From: Oscheius onirici
Lineage: Eukaryota; Nematoda; Chromadorea; Rhabditida; Rhabditidae
Direction: 5' to 3'
Length of the DNA stretch: 64,000 nt
Assembly (NCBI GenBank): GCA_932521025.1
Contig: OW051471.1
Coordinates: 8,990,001 to 9,054,000, forward strand
In this document: positions 1 to 11,500 of the stretch, one piece after another
How the letters are laid out: every line of letters begins with the position of its first letter
Position numbering within the stretch: the stretch's first letter is position 1
Made by a program: the position numbers and the translations under genes
Notes under the pieces: generated by a model
The model's database searches: none
What the model was told of the DNA's origin: nothing
The model's input: the letters and a program-made list of their open reading frames with translations, nothing else

Positions 1-781
1 TTTCCAACAGCTCCTTGACCATCCTATGAGACCGCTCATAGAGCTCGTCATAAGTTTCTCCGTACCGCAGTTCATCGGGTTTGATGATCTGTTCAGTTTC
101 AGTGATTTTGTAGCCTTCAAATGTGAAATATAGAATCAAACATAAAAAATACCAGCATCTTGGAAGTCTTGTCTAGTCATCCAGCTCGGATGTCCTTTCT
201 CGTAAAATTTGTGGGTCATGTACTCAAAGAGACCCGTTTCAATGCAGAGATCGACATCTTCTCCTGAAAGTTGAATGTTTGGAAGATGAAAAGAGCGGGA
301 AACTTTTGACACGTAAAATCAGAAGCTTTGAAAAAAAACGGTCAGTGAGTACGGAAGTACGTGCTAGCGACTGTGACAAGTCAAATTGTGCTTACCGTAT
401 CCTTTAATAAATGCAGTAGCTGTTTGAACACATCTCAGTGGCGGAGAAGCGTAAACCCGATGAATTTTGATATTCTTTTCTTTGTACTCTCGACCTGAAT
501 TGTTTATTGAAAAGCGAGAAGGATCATTACTCACCCAATAAAGTAGCCGTGAACTCTCCGACTTCTGTCAAAGGCGGATCCATAGCAAAGTTCTTGTAAC
601 CATCCGTCCTTTTTGGAATTTTCTTTGGGAAGTTTATATCCTTTGGAACGTAACTGAAAAGAATGACGAGGAAGCCACGTAAAACTTACTTTCCCTCCGC
701 GTCAAAGGACAAATCAACGAAAGTCTTCCAAACGTTGTCGGCTCTTTCACCATGACGCATAAAGTAGAGTCGTTGTGGCAT
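1..781 (-). CDS. Histidine phosphatase, UBASH3/TULA-like (3' end outside window)
   Basis: This gene encodes a branch-1 histidine phosphatase (phosphoglycerate-mutase fold) resembling the phosphatase domain of UBASH3/TULA proteins. The start ATG is at 781-779. The first exon (about 661-781) begins MPQRLYFMRHGERADNVW and carries the RHGE motif that holds the catalytic histidine. Later exons carry YASPPLRCVQTATAF (about 400-490) and ETGLFEYMTHKF (about 190-260), matching the family pattern 'ASPxLRCVQTA' and 'GLFEW'. The intron donors and acceptors I could read keep the frame. The C-terminal exons, including the second catalytic histidine, lie left of the window. Family members dephosphorylate phosphotyrosine or small phospho-compounds; the substrate here is unknown. 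Only 246 bp separate it from the stop of the ABC transporter on the same strand. Confidence 0.85.
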
Positions 782-1027
782 TTTTGAACAATGATGGGGA
801 ATGGTCAATAATGAGCGTAGAGACCTGTTTGTTTGGTGGGGACGACCTCAGTCTCAGTGTTGTTATCTAATCGGGAAGGGCATGTGAGTCCTTGTGGCGT
901 ATGATGTTGTTGTTTGGATTGGAGACGAAGTGAGCAAGCCAGTGCACTTTAGAAACAAGTGTGGGCATTACTATTGACTGTGTAAAGGGGAGAAGGAATA
1001 AGAATAACAGATTTATTAATTTCAATT

Positions 1028-4000
1028 TTATACCCGCATATCTTCTTCCTCCTCATCATCGCCTTCATCCCATGAATATCCGTGATTTTGAACTTCCACT
1101 GGTCTTGAATTCACTTGATTAATCGTAACAGGTACCACCGATGGTTGTCGTTCCACTACGTTGGGTTGAGAAACAACAAGCTCATCGTAATTCGAAATAA
1201 CAAGGAAAGTTTCTTCCAAGGTCGATTGTGCTAGACAAAAATCTCTAGCATTTGATGCTAAATGTTGACATCTGGAGAACATGTCAGACCACTGATCTGT
1301 GGAAGACCGAGGAATCTTTAAAAGTTTTTTTGAACACTGTAACTGAAATCCTGACCTGCCACTTCATCGTCAAAGTGTTACTGTCAGTCGGCGTCTTCAA
1401 AATAGCCTCAGGGATAGCAGACTGAACCTTGGCACAAATTTCTGCCTTTTGGTCAATGTTTTGGGCCACAATTGTCAAAGAATACGAGTTACCGTATCTA
1501 AGCTCAAATTAGCTGGTTCAAAAGAATAACTGACTTTGACTTTAGATACTGATTTGTTCCGATGGCTACCATATGTCCTTTGCTGAGAATGGCGATTCGA
1601 CTGCAGAGAGCTTCACATTCGTCCATTGAGTGAGAGGTGAGAAGAATGGCCGATTCGGAGTGGTCCCGGACGGCGGTGAGGACTTCCCAGATGTCTCGTC
1701 GGGACTGAAAACAGAAACTTCTTTCAATCCGACCTTATGAACAAATTTCAGGAATCAAATTAATATCCGAGTACTCAAACCGTCAGAAACTTGGTCGTTC
1801 CGCTTCTCTGAACTCACTTTGGGATCAATTCCAGCAGTTGGTTCATCAAGAATGATGATTCTTGTGGTGGCGAGAAGAGCCAGTCCAACACTCAACTTTC
1901 TTCTCTGTCCTCCACTGTAATGCCTGACAAGTTTATCTTTGTGTTCAGACAGGCCGACGGCATTCAACACCAGCTGAGCTTTCCTGCCTGGATTCTTGAA
2001 TCCGTACTGCCTTGCAAGAATCATCAAAGTCTCGCGACCGGTAAGATCAAGTAGAAGGGCGTCAAACTGGGGACAGTATCCCATGGCCTACATTTTGATT
2101 CGTTAGTGTTGAGAGACCATTCACCAAGTGATCGGTGACTGTCTGACCATCAATTTTAGCTGTTCCGGAGGATGAGAAACTCTGACCGGTTAGAATGTCA
2201 AACGTCGTTGTTTTTCCAGAGCCATTGACTCCGAGCAAGCCAAAACATTCTCCATTTCTGATTCCCATGGTCAATTTGTCCACAGCTTTCAATTTTCCGA
2301 AAAATTTGCACAGATCCTAATGATTTCGAATTGAAAGAATCTGTAACTTAGCTCTCACCTTGACTTCCAATGCCAGTTCCTTCGAATCGGCATTCATCTC
2401 GATTATCGCTCTTTCTTTTGTTACGTCCGGTTCTTCGACAAAGTTCTAAAATTCTCAGCAGTCGTAGAAAATGTTGAAAGACTCACATCAACATCTTTGC
2501 TCGGTCGATTGAACAGTCTGTACCAGGTCTGTCGGACGATCTTGAACTGGAAAATGAAGAACAGAGACCAGACGACGGCACCAAAGATGCTCATGAACAT
2601 GATATCGCGTCCAAGATATTTGAAGGCCCAAATGTTCAATGTTTTCCAGGTGTCCGGGTACAAAAGTTTGAAAGAAGCCATGACGAAGAAGCCATATCCT
2701 AACCCGAGTGAAGGAATCAGACACAGGAAAACGTCCTAAAAGATATTTTTCCGAAAATAAAGTTCATACAATGAAGAAGTAGGTCACTCCTCCGATCCCG
2801 TTACCACGATCGTTTTCCCGGGCGAGACTTTGGAGATATTCGACGATGACGATGAGCAGGAGAGCTGAAAAGGACGTATAACTAACATTTGACAAGACTC
2901 ACCAGCCAGCGGAGCAACCAATTGATACAAAATTAGAAGAATGTTGGCTTTGGAAGCATTGGTGAAGAGGAAAGAAATCGAGTAGATGAAGGGCATGCAA
3001 GCCCAGAAGTACAGCAACCATAGAAGGAAAATGTTCCCGATGTAATCGGTTAACCATTTTCCGGCGACGAAGAAAATGATGAAAAGACCGCACATAATTG
3101 CGTAGAAAATCAAATCGTAGAGGATTGTACCGAGCCAAAAGACGATAGGGGAGATTCCTGTCAGACTTTGCTGAAAAGCCATAAGGGGTGAAGAAAGAAA
3201 AAAAGGTTACTTGGTGAGTAAATTTCAGTCTTCTTTCCTCCACCAAAAACATGATAAAAGTCGATGTCAAAAGAGCCATGGCGATGACCATTAGAGGAGC
3301 CAGAATGTTGTTGATGACGTCAGTAGAGAAGAGTGTTCCGAGATTGTCGCTGGTCTGACTTCTAACCAAGTACAGACCGGCCGTAATGCTGCCTAAAGCT
3401 CGTTTTGGAAGAAAAAAGAATAATGTTCACCTTGACCACTATAAGATTTCAAAATAGCATTGTCCATAAAGTTTAGTGAAGTTATAACAGAGTGCAGTGC
3501 ATGGTCGTTGTAGTAGTTCTGAATCTTTTTGTTTGTCATTTTAGATGCACCCAACCTTACCGTAATCATTTTGTCAAAGACTGCTCCCATTCCAAAAGGC
3601 GGATAGTCGTAAGCTCTGTCCAAGAAGGCTTTTGTCATATTAACGTTCGGCGAAACGTTGATCAGTTTGGCTTCTTTCCACGCTGATACGAGGTTGTTGT
3701 AAGAAGCAGCGATTGATGAATTGTGTTTGACTTGGACCAGAATTTCGTTGCGACCAAAACTTTTGGTATCGAAGGTTTTGCCTGCAGGAAGGTGTGTTTA
3801 TTAGAAGAAAGAAAGACATACTTCCAGAATCTGCGGTGGTTTTGTTCAGTTGGGAAAGAATTGTGATGAAGCCGAAGATGAGCAATGGGAAGAAGACCTA
3901 GGGAATCACCTCCAGTTTTTTATGTTTTCCTTACCTGTGATATCAACTGAGGCCAATTTCTGTAAGTGTAGAGACATCTCTTCAGCAGAATGGAGTAAAG

Positions 4001-7000
4001 TTGTCCAACCCACAAAATTGGTCCAGTATGTCGTTCATCTAAAATTCTCTTCAATCTTTCCAACTTAACGAGCTCTGACCTTCCTGACTCCTAATTAGCT
4101 CTTGATTCAACGCCTGAATCTTTTCAGCCTCATCGGCAGAGGTGGGCTCTGCCAGTTCACAGACTCTTACAAAAACTTGTTCCAAGGTGTTGATGGACAG
4201 ACCAAAACCACTGATTCCCATCTCATCTTTTTTGGATTCGAGGAGATCAAAAATTGCCGGAAATTGACTCTGTTCTTCTTTTGGTAAGTAGAGTTCAATT
4301 TGGCGACCATGGACATCTCCGAGATTTACTGTCGGTATGAATTGTTCGGTCATTGGCAGAAGCTCTTCTGCTAACTTGTGTCCGTCCTTCTTCTCATCAG
4401 TCACGATTGAAAGGATGTAACCAGTACCGAATCTTAAACCAACTTACTTTTAATTATATGTCATCTTACCGCTGTTTCAGGAACTGGGGTGAACCACACG
4501 TGACGATTTTTCCTCTTGACATGATGGCGATTCTATCACCAAGAGTCTCTGCTTCGTCCATGTAGTGAGTCGTTAGGAGAATGGTCCTCGATTGCTTCTC
4601 AACTTCGAGAAGTCTCTCAATGTCTCTTCGCGCTCCAGGATCCATTCCAGCCGTTGGTTCGTCAAACAAAACCACGGGACTTCTTCCAATAAGTGCCATG
4701 GCGACACAAAGTTTTCGCTTCATTCCTCCAGAAAGATTCATAGAGAACTAAAAAATGTCAAAATGGTCACAATTTGTTCTGACATACCTCATTTTCTTTT
4801 TCGAGGAGAACCATGTGCTTCAAGTAGCCTCTGCCCTCTTCCTTATAATCACCCTTTGCTCCTTTTAGTCCATTCACAAGCCATAAGTGTTCGTTAACAG
4901 TCAGACGATCAAACAGGGGGTTGTTCTAGAAGCCAAAACTGTTGATAAAGCGAAAAACAGTACCTGAGGACAAAGTCCAAGATTCTTTCTTGTTGTCTTG
5001 AAAGCGACGTTCTCTTGACAGACACGAATCTCTCCTAAAATAAATTGTACAACTTTTAAGACTATTTCTTACCAGACGTAGCCTTTATCAGACCACAAAG
5101 AGCGCTAAAAGTTGTACTCTTGCCAGCTCCGTTATGGCCAAGAAGTACAGTAACCTGACCACAGTAAGCCTTCAAGGAGATACCATCCACAGCCCTTTCA
5201 CCAGTCTCCAGCCACACTTTCACCAGATCTTTGACCTTAAAAGGATATTAACAAGTTCACGAGATCCTTACCTCAAGATCAGGAATCATCTTGTCCAAGC
5301 AAGCACTATGCTCGTAACTGTCATCAATCTGGTTGGCCTTTTTGGTTTCTTTCTGGCTCTAAATGATTATGTTGCTGCACTATTGGAGAAATTTTACCTT
5401 GCAGCAGAAGAAGAGACTACTGAAAGTGAATTCTACATTTCCAGTTATGAAATCGAAGAGGAACATGAGTCCAGTCATCCAGATAACATCCACAATGAGC
5501 ATAATGAGAGCAAAGCCAATTGTGAACTCGGTAGATCCATTTTCGAACAGTTGTCCCCAGCCGATATGAGCATTGTCTTAACAGATTCATTTAGTTTTTG
5601 GCTAGAATAGAAATACTTCTTTGCATGTGAAGTTGAATGATCCGGGAGACGTAGAAAAAGGCTCCGTTGATGTTGATCGAAAACACGAAGCACATTCCGA
5701 CGTTAGTTACAGCAGGTGGATAGACATAGGTCACTCCGATCAGGGCGGTCCATAGAATAACGACGACTGAAGAATGAAAATGAGAAACTAGACAAAAAGG
5801 TACCTTTCAGTGTTGTGTTAGCTCCGGTAAAAAGAGCGGCAATCATGGCTCCAAAAGTGACAGCTCCGAGAGCGTATAGTATCATCGCTACGAAGAACAG
5901 GGTCCAAGAAGCGTTCTCAAAACAACGGATTAAATAGTTTCGTCGGTGGAAAAGTTTTTCAAAACTTCCCCCCATCTCTGCTTTCATGGAGTGTTCTGCT
6001 TGAACTTCTAAAAAGTTACTGTGGCTGAATTTCCAGAGGGCCTAATTAACCACGAGTGACGAGACGATACGGGTGTGACTTGGGTCCCCATGGCCGAGTG
6101 TGTACCATCGTTGTCTATTAATCGAACGCCATCAAGGGGTTGTTGGTTCTATCCCCGTCAAACACTTTTTTTTTGCTTTTTAGTTCCAGGGGTTTCCGAG
6201 AGTCCTAAACACGATTACAACCTCGATTCTACTTTTTGTCACTTAAAAACAGTTTCAACACGGTTTGTTCTAATAGCAGTCTCGATCCTCTAACAAAGAG
6301 CAGAAACTAACCGTTACTGCTGCAACGATGGGAATAGCACAGCAGATGAAGATGATGATACATTTGAGCCAAGTGAAGAAAATGTGCGAGTAGTAGAATG
6401 TGAACGTATTGAGTCCCATGACGGCCAAGAAGTCCTAAAGCTGATTTTGTTCCTATTTCGAGGAACTTACTCTAACAGCTCCTTTCTCTTGAGTAATTTC
6501 ACGAGATCCGTGAACAACGGCAATGAAGGAACACATTCCCCAAGCCAACGGCAAAAAGTACATGAAACCCTGCATGAGATCCGAGTGGTAGTGTGGTCTC
6601 GGTGTGGCTCGCATGACAATTGGTCGAACTGGCTCTTTCGTTACTTTCTAACAATTATCTCAGTTTAAACGAAAAAAAGTCTAACCTCTGTCCAAATGCT
6701 GTCAATGCCAAAGTACAGAGTCGAGTAGCCTTGGTACTGTTCTAATGCATCTGGATAAGTATCTGTATACGGGTTTAGCCAGTTTTTATTGAACTTGTAT
6801 TCCTGAAAAGCTAATTTTGTTAGACAGAAGATAAGACAAGTTACGTTAACGCTGTAGTCGCCAGATGTGAAGACCAGCGTGTATTTGAGATCTCTGTTTG
6901 CCACGTCGATGTGGTCGAAACGAATTCCGAAGGCGATTCTGAAAATACGGAATGAAATTATAACTGTGAACACGATTGTTCCCTCTACGTTTAAAGTAAA

Positions 7001-7597
7001 GTTATAAGTCTTACCCCTCAGCTCCGCATCTCTTTCCACTATTATCGTAATTGTCGTCATCCCAATAGTTATTCGGATCAGCATTCAACATGGCCTGTGT
7101 CATCGCATTCATTGAATCAAATTGTTGAATTTTCATCACGGTGAGGTTGCCATTATAGCTCCTTTTGTACGGATAACGCAGTTGCATCTTTTGCATTATT
7201 TCGAGCGCTATATCTGGATATTCCGGGGCACTAAAACATTAGACTGCGGTATTTTTAATGGATTTTACTAGTAGGCTCCAATCAAAGAATAGGTATTCGT
7301 ATTGTCGTATTCCAGACACTGCAACCGAGGATTGTAGTAGAAATCTGCCGAGGTTCCGGTTAAATTTGTTCCATAAGGAACTTCTGGGTTATCGAATAGG
7401 TAGTCGTAATTGTCATATCGGTGCTAAAAGGTAACTTTAACTATAAATGTTAAGCAACTTACTGTGGCCATGAAAATAATTATAGGCACAGTAACGACGA
7501 TTGGAACGACAAACTCTAGAAGTGTCCATACTTTATACCTCCAGGCTAATATGAGATTTTTTGTGAAGAGAAGACCGAACTGGCGGACGACGTCCAT
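1028..7597 (-). CDS. ABCA-subfamily full-length ABC transporter (CED-7/ABT type)
   Basis: A full ABCA transporter (TMD1-NBD1-TMD2-NBD2), which typically moves or flips lipids at the plasma or vesicle membrane. The start at 7597 gives [20 protein letters not shown], a standard ABCA N-terminus with a first membrane segment, just after a splice-acceptor-like site. A large extracellular loop follows (about 6.7-7.5 kb). NBD1 has Walker [10 protein letters not shown] (about 5110-5150), signature LSGGM (about 4735) and Walker [16 protein letters not shown]2 has Walker [10 protein letters not shown] (about 2200-2240), signature YSGGQRRKL (about 1900) and Walker [14 protein letters not shown]. The C-terminus is very acidic ([13 protein letters not shown]). 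Many short introns were read without a frame break. C. elegans relatives are ced-7 and the abt genes; I cannot assign which. An intron near 6.0-6.3 kb holds a SINE-like repeat. Confidence 0.93.
6091..6252 (+). repeat. tRNA-headed SINE-like repeat, copy 1 (ABCA intron)
   Basis: The head reads TGGCCGAGTGTGTACC, like the A box of a tRNA-Leu/Ser. GGTTCTATCCC at 6145-6155 resembles a B box. The tail from 'tttttgctttttagttcc' to 'cacttaaaaacag' matches a second copy at 22906-23056 nearly base for base. The copy lies in an ABCA intron, antisense to the gene. It is inferred to be a pol III-type short retroelement; decay prevents defining exact ends. Confidence 0.55.
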
Positions 7598-8271
7598 TGT
7601 GGACTGCGCCTAAAAAGGAGTGGTTTTTGTTAAAAGGAGAAAAAATGTGAAACAGAGAAAAAACCATGTAAACGCAGAGTTAGCAACAGTGTTCTAGGAA
7701 TGAAGATAGAAATTGGGACTTGTCAGACATGAAAAAAATTGTTCGAAAAATGTTCAAAAATGCTATTTTCTGCCTGCTACATTGACTAGTCAAGATGCTG
7801 GGAACTCTAATGGTCATGCTTATCAAAAACAGAGAAGAGTCATCTGAAGATGATGCGAAGACAAATATCAAGACCGAGTACAAAAGTTCAGTGTTTGCAA
7901 AGTTTTGTTAGTCCGTAGACTCGGCATGAACTAGAGACTACTGATAAGGCTGGGTGGACAAGATAATGCCGTTGAATTTTTGTCTTTTCGGTGAATCATG
8001 GGGCTAAAATGGCATAGACTCACTGAGGTCACTGATAGCATTTGTCAACATTTCTTTAGTTTCTAGTCATTCTTGAGCTGATAAAAGTAGTCACTTGTAT
8101 CATTGGGTGACGTGTCATCAAGTTTTGGCAGGCTATGAACAAACTGAATGAGTTTCTTTAATGTACGGTGATGACAAAGGTCACGTCAAGATCGATGGGG
8201 TCGGGATTTTTGTCTGCAAAGGAAGATGGCTTGTAATGGTCATAAAATGGTGACTAATATTTCATATTTTA
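7598..8271. other. Intergenic, upstream of ABCA
   Basis: About 670 bp containing the presumed promoter of the ABC transporter. I see no coding exon, strong repeat or RNA gene. Short open frames here lack splice logic and recognisable domains. Confidence 0.5.
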
Positions 8272-8525
8272 TTAAGATATCCGATATTTCACGTGGTCAC
8301 CAGGCACAAACTTTTTCAGATAAACACTCAATCGATGTTCAGTATGCAGTATAGAAACTTTTCTAGGCTGGAGAATCGGACAATATCTGCGGAAGACGCA
8401 CCTTTTTGAGCGATTTGATGTGTGAAACAAGCCTGGATGATGAAAAAGTAAGTGGCTAAGTCCAAGATAACGCATAAATAGATCATACCTTTCAAAATAT
8501 CTCTTTGGAAAAAACATTTTGCCAT
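8272..8525 (-). CDS. Small hypothetical protein with one intron
   Basis: Two exons give a protein of about 66 residues. Exon 1 starts at the ATG at 8525-8523 (MAKCFFQRDILKG). A GT-AG intron follows, ending in catccag. Exon 2 begins LFHTSNRSKRCVFRRYC and ends GDHVKYRIS at a TAA that overlaps an AATAAA polyadenylation signal. The product is basic, with no signal peptide or membrane segment. Splice consistency and the poly(A) signal right at the stop support a real gene. The composition, rich in Arg and Lys with a short basic N-terminus, would suit a mitochondrial or ribosomal protein, but I do not recognise the family. It could also be noise upstream of ABCA. Confidence 0.4.
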
Positions 8526-8587
8526 CTAAAACGAGACAAAAGGCGCGCCGGAATGTCTTATCAGAGACGGAACGAAAGAAAAGACAG

Positions 8588-11500
8588 TCACCGGCTCTGA
8601 ATTGATAAATTTATTCTTCTAGTTCGTGTTGTCACTTTCTTCACCTTGTACACAGTTCTTCCGTTCAGTGGCTGTGATGGGCGGAAGTTCTGGATCAGAA
8701 GATGTTCCTGGTCTTCAAGATGGCGACGCAAGAAGCTCAGCTGAACTTTTTTTCTTTTGAAACATAGAGAGGGTACCTCTTGTTCGGAGACATGGTTAGG
8801 TTTGGTCAACATGGTCCAGATCACAACTTCTGAGCATGGTGGAGTCGTCAGAGAACCTGATATTTTGTCTTTTAAAACTCTCCAAAACTCCCACCATTGT
8901 ACCGGAAGAACGACGAAGTATCCGAAGGTAGCAATTGCTGAGGAGTGAAGTAACTTACGTTTTGCTGTTGAATCATTGAATTTCTAAAAAAGTACATTTT
9001 CTTACTGTTTGAAACAGTTCCCACGAAAGCACTATCCAAGGCGGAAAGAGACGTGTTGCTCTTCGAAACTTGGAACATGACAGCGACAACGGCCATGCTA
9101 GCCGGGGTGACGGCTGCAATTGTCTCATTGAGGTCTTCGCGGATGTGAACAAAGTGGAGCTGAAAACTTGTTCTTTTTGGCTGTTTCGATTACCAGTCTT
9201 CTCTTGTTTGCTTAGATGAGCTTTTCAAATAAGGCAAATAGGGCGATACGCATTTGCGTACTGACGGTTGATTTTTTCTCTTTCAAACACGGTGACTTTT
9301 CTAGCACTCACAAGTATCTTACTGGTTCTCTTTTACTTTTCTTGTTTTGTTTCAAACATTTTGAAAACATGCCTCATTTTTTCACTTCAGATTCATCGAA
9401 AGCGGCACTTTTCCGCTTGCCACGAGCCGGAAATCGGAAGGAGCTCGCTTTTCAAGAAATTTTCTGTATACCAAGTCATTTCTTTAATTGTTTTTACTAT
9501 TTGGATAAAATGACAAGAGATCAGAGTGGCAATTCAGAAAATGGCAAAACAGAAGAAGATCGACCTTCAACTGCAAATATTCCGAAGGTACCTTTTTCTT
9601 CAAGTTCCCGTCAAATATTAGTTCCAGCCTCCTTACAATGTCGACCCGCTTACTAACAACAACGAAAACTTTTATAAAAATTGGATAGAAGTTGACGACG
9701 TTCATTTGGATGTGAGATTCTACTAAAACGCAGACTAAACCTTTTTCAGTTGTGTGAAATGCCGTTTGTTGGCTCGGTTGTAAACATAATTGAAGATGGT
9801 CTCATTCTTTTTGTTCCCATCGACGCTGTTTACCGTCTCTTCTGTCCAAATGAGTTTATAAGGTATGTTCCGCTTCAACTCGATCACAAGTTGGACTAGA
9901 GACAAATCAACGATTCGACTGGGAGACTGGTTCACGGGCGAAGCTGGGAAAATCATCAAGAAGGGAGAGCCTGAGATTTCTGGACAGACAATGCTCATTT
10001 CTCACATAGTTACGAAGCATATAGAACCTTTAGACATAAAGGCACAGTTTCCCGATTGGCAACAAAGACAACATGGAGGAATTTTGGAGGTAATTTAATT
10101 TTTTTCTTTCCCACTTTCGAACTGTATTCGCTCTCAAAATTTCAGATTTTGGTTCGCTTGCCTATCTCCGTCAACCGGTTAGCAAAAAGGGACTCCAGCT
10201 ACCACATTGAAAGTAACCAGTGGCGCCTTTTTGATACCGAATATTCTTTTAAGGCAAGTCTTTACCATTAATTTTCGAACTTTAATTTACAGGTCTGGAT
10301 GCCGGAAAAAAGATTCTACAGCTTTTTCGATCCGAAGGCTCATGAAACGACTCCAAACATAGAACATATTTTCGAGTTCTGGGCAACGTTGGAAAGGGCT
10401 ACCGTGTTCAAAGATTTGGATGGGGAAGACGGTTATTGCTGTCTGAAAGTCTTGAACAGTACACCGATCTACGAAGTAAATTTGGGAAGAAATATGTAAG
10501 TCATTCCGATTTTAGGTTCTTCACGATGGGAGCAGGAAAGATGTGGGAAGATGGAAAGCCCAACGATGCTTTGGTAAACATTTCTTTCTCTACTTGAACC
10601 AAATGTTTTAGTTATTGAGAACGGTGTTGAGACAGAAGAATTGCCAAGCAACACGCAAGATCCCAAGCCAAAGGTCGAAACGATAGACAAGGAAGAATCA
10701 CATAAAGAAGGTTCAACTGTAGAAACCCAGACTGTGTTCGAAAAGAGACCGAATTCACTCGATGATGAAAATGAAGTGGGACCAGTAGAAGCTATTGAAC
10801 AGCTACGAGTGCACTCAACGAAGTCTGAGTCAGTTCAGGGTACGTGTTCAAAGACAGGATGAGGTTGAACTATTTTAGTTGGACTTTTCTCTAATATTTT
10901 GCAACTGATAATTTTATTCCAGAAAGTCAGCAGGGACATTTCCTAGAAGAAGATACACTTTATAAAGAGCAGGTGTCGTCTAATTCAAGAGATATCCTCT
11001 CAGGTAATGCTTTCTACGACTTTCCGACTTTCGACTTTTACAGACAGTGAACAAAGCAGCGATGGAATCGGTGATTTCACCGCAACGGAAAGTTATGGAC
11101 AAAGGGGTGAGAAGGAATGTGAAGGAGCATTACCCGACCTGGCAACAGATGATCCAGTATCGTTTGAACAAATGCTCGAGTCTATGTCTATCCTCATTTC
11201 CTATACTGAAGTACAGGTGTTTTTATTACTTTGGTGTTTTTAACACTTTAACTTCAAGAATGCCGCCGAATCAGAAGGTCTGACGAATGATTTGGAACGA
11301 ATCCGGAGGTTCATTGATGAACGAAAGATGCGCTAGCCAACTATTTTTTTGTGTTCAGTTTTACGGGTAAATTTTTCTGTCATTACATGGTACGGTGAAT
11401 TGAAATGAAACTTAACAAAAAATGGTTGTTTTACTCTATGGATACCCGGAAGCACGCCTCAATGTTAAGTTCTTCGATTAATGCTTAAAGCGTGTGTCCG

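Noticed and set aside
5134..5610. 158-codon plus-strand frame
   Set aside because: Antisense to the first nucleotide-binding domain region of the ABCA transporter.
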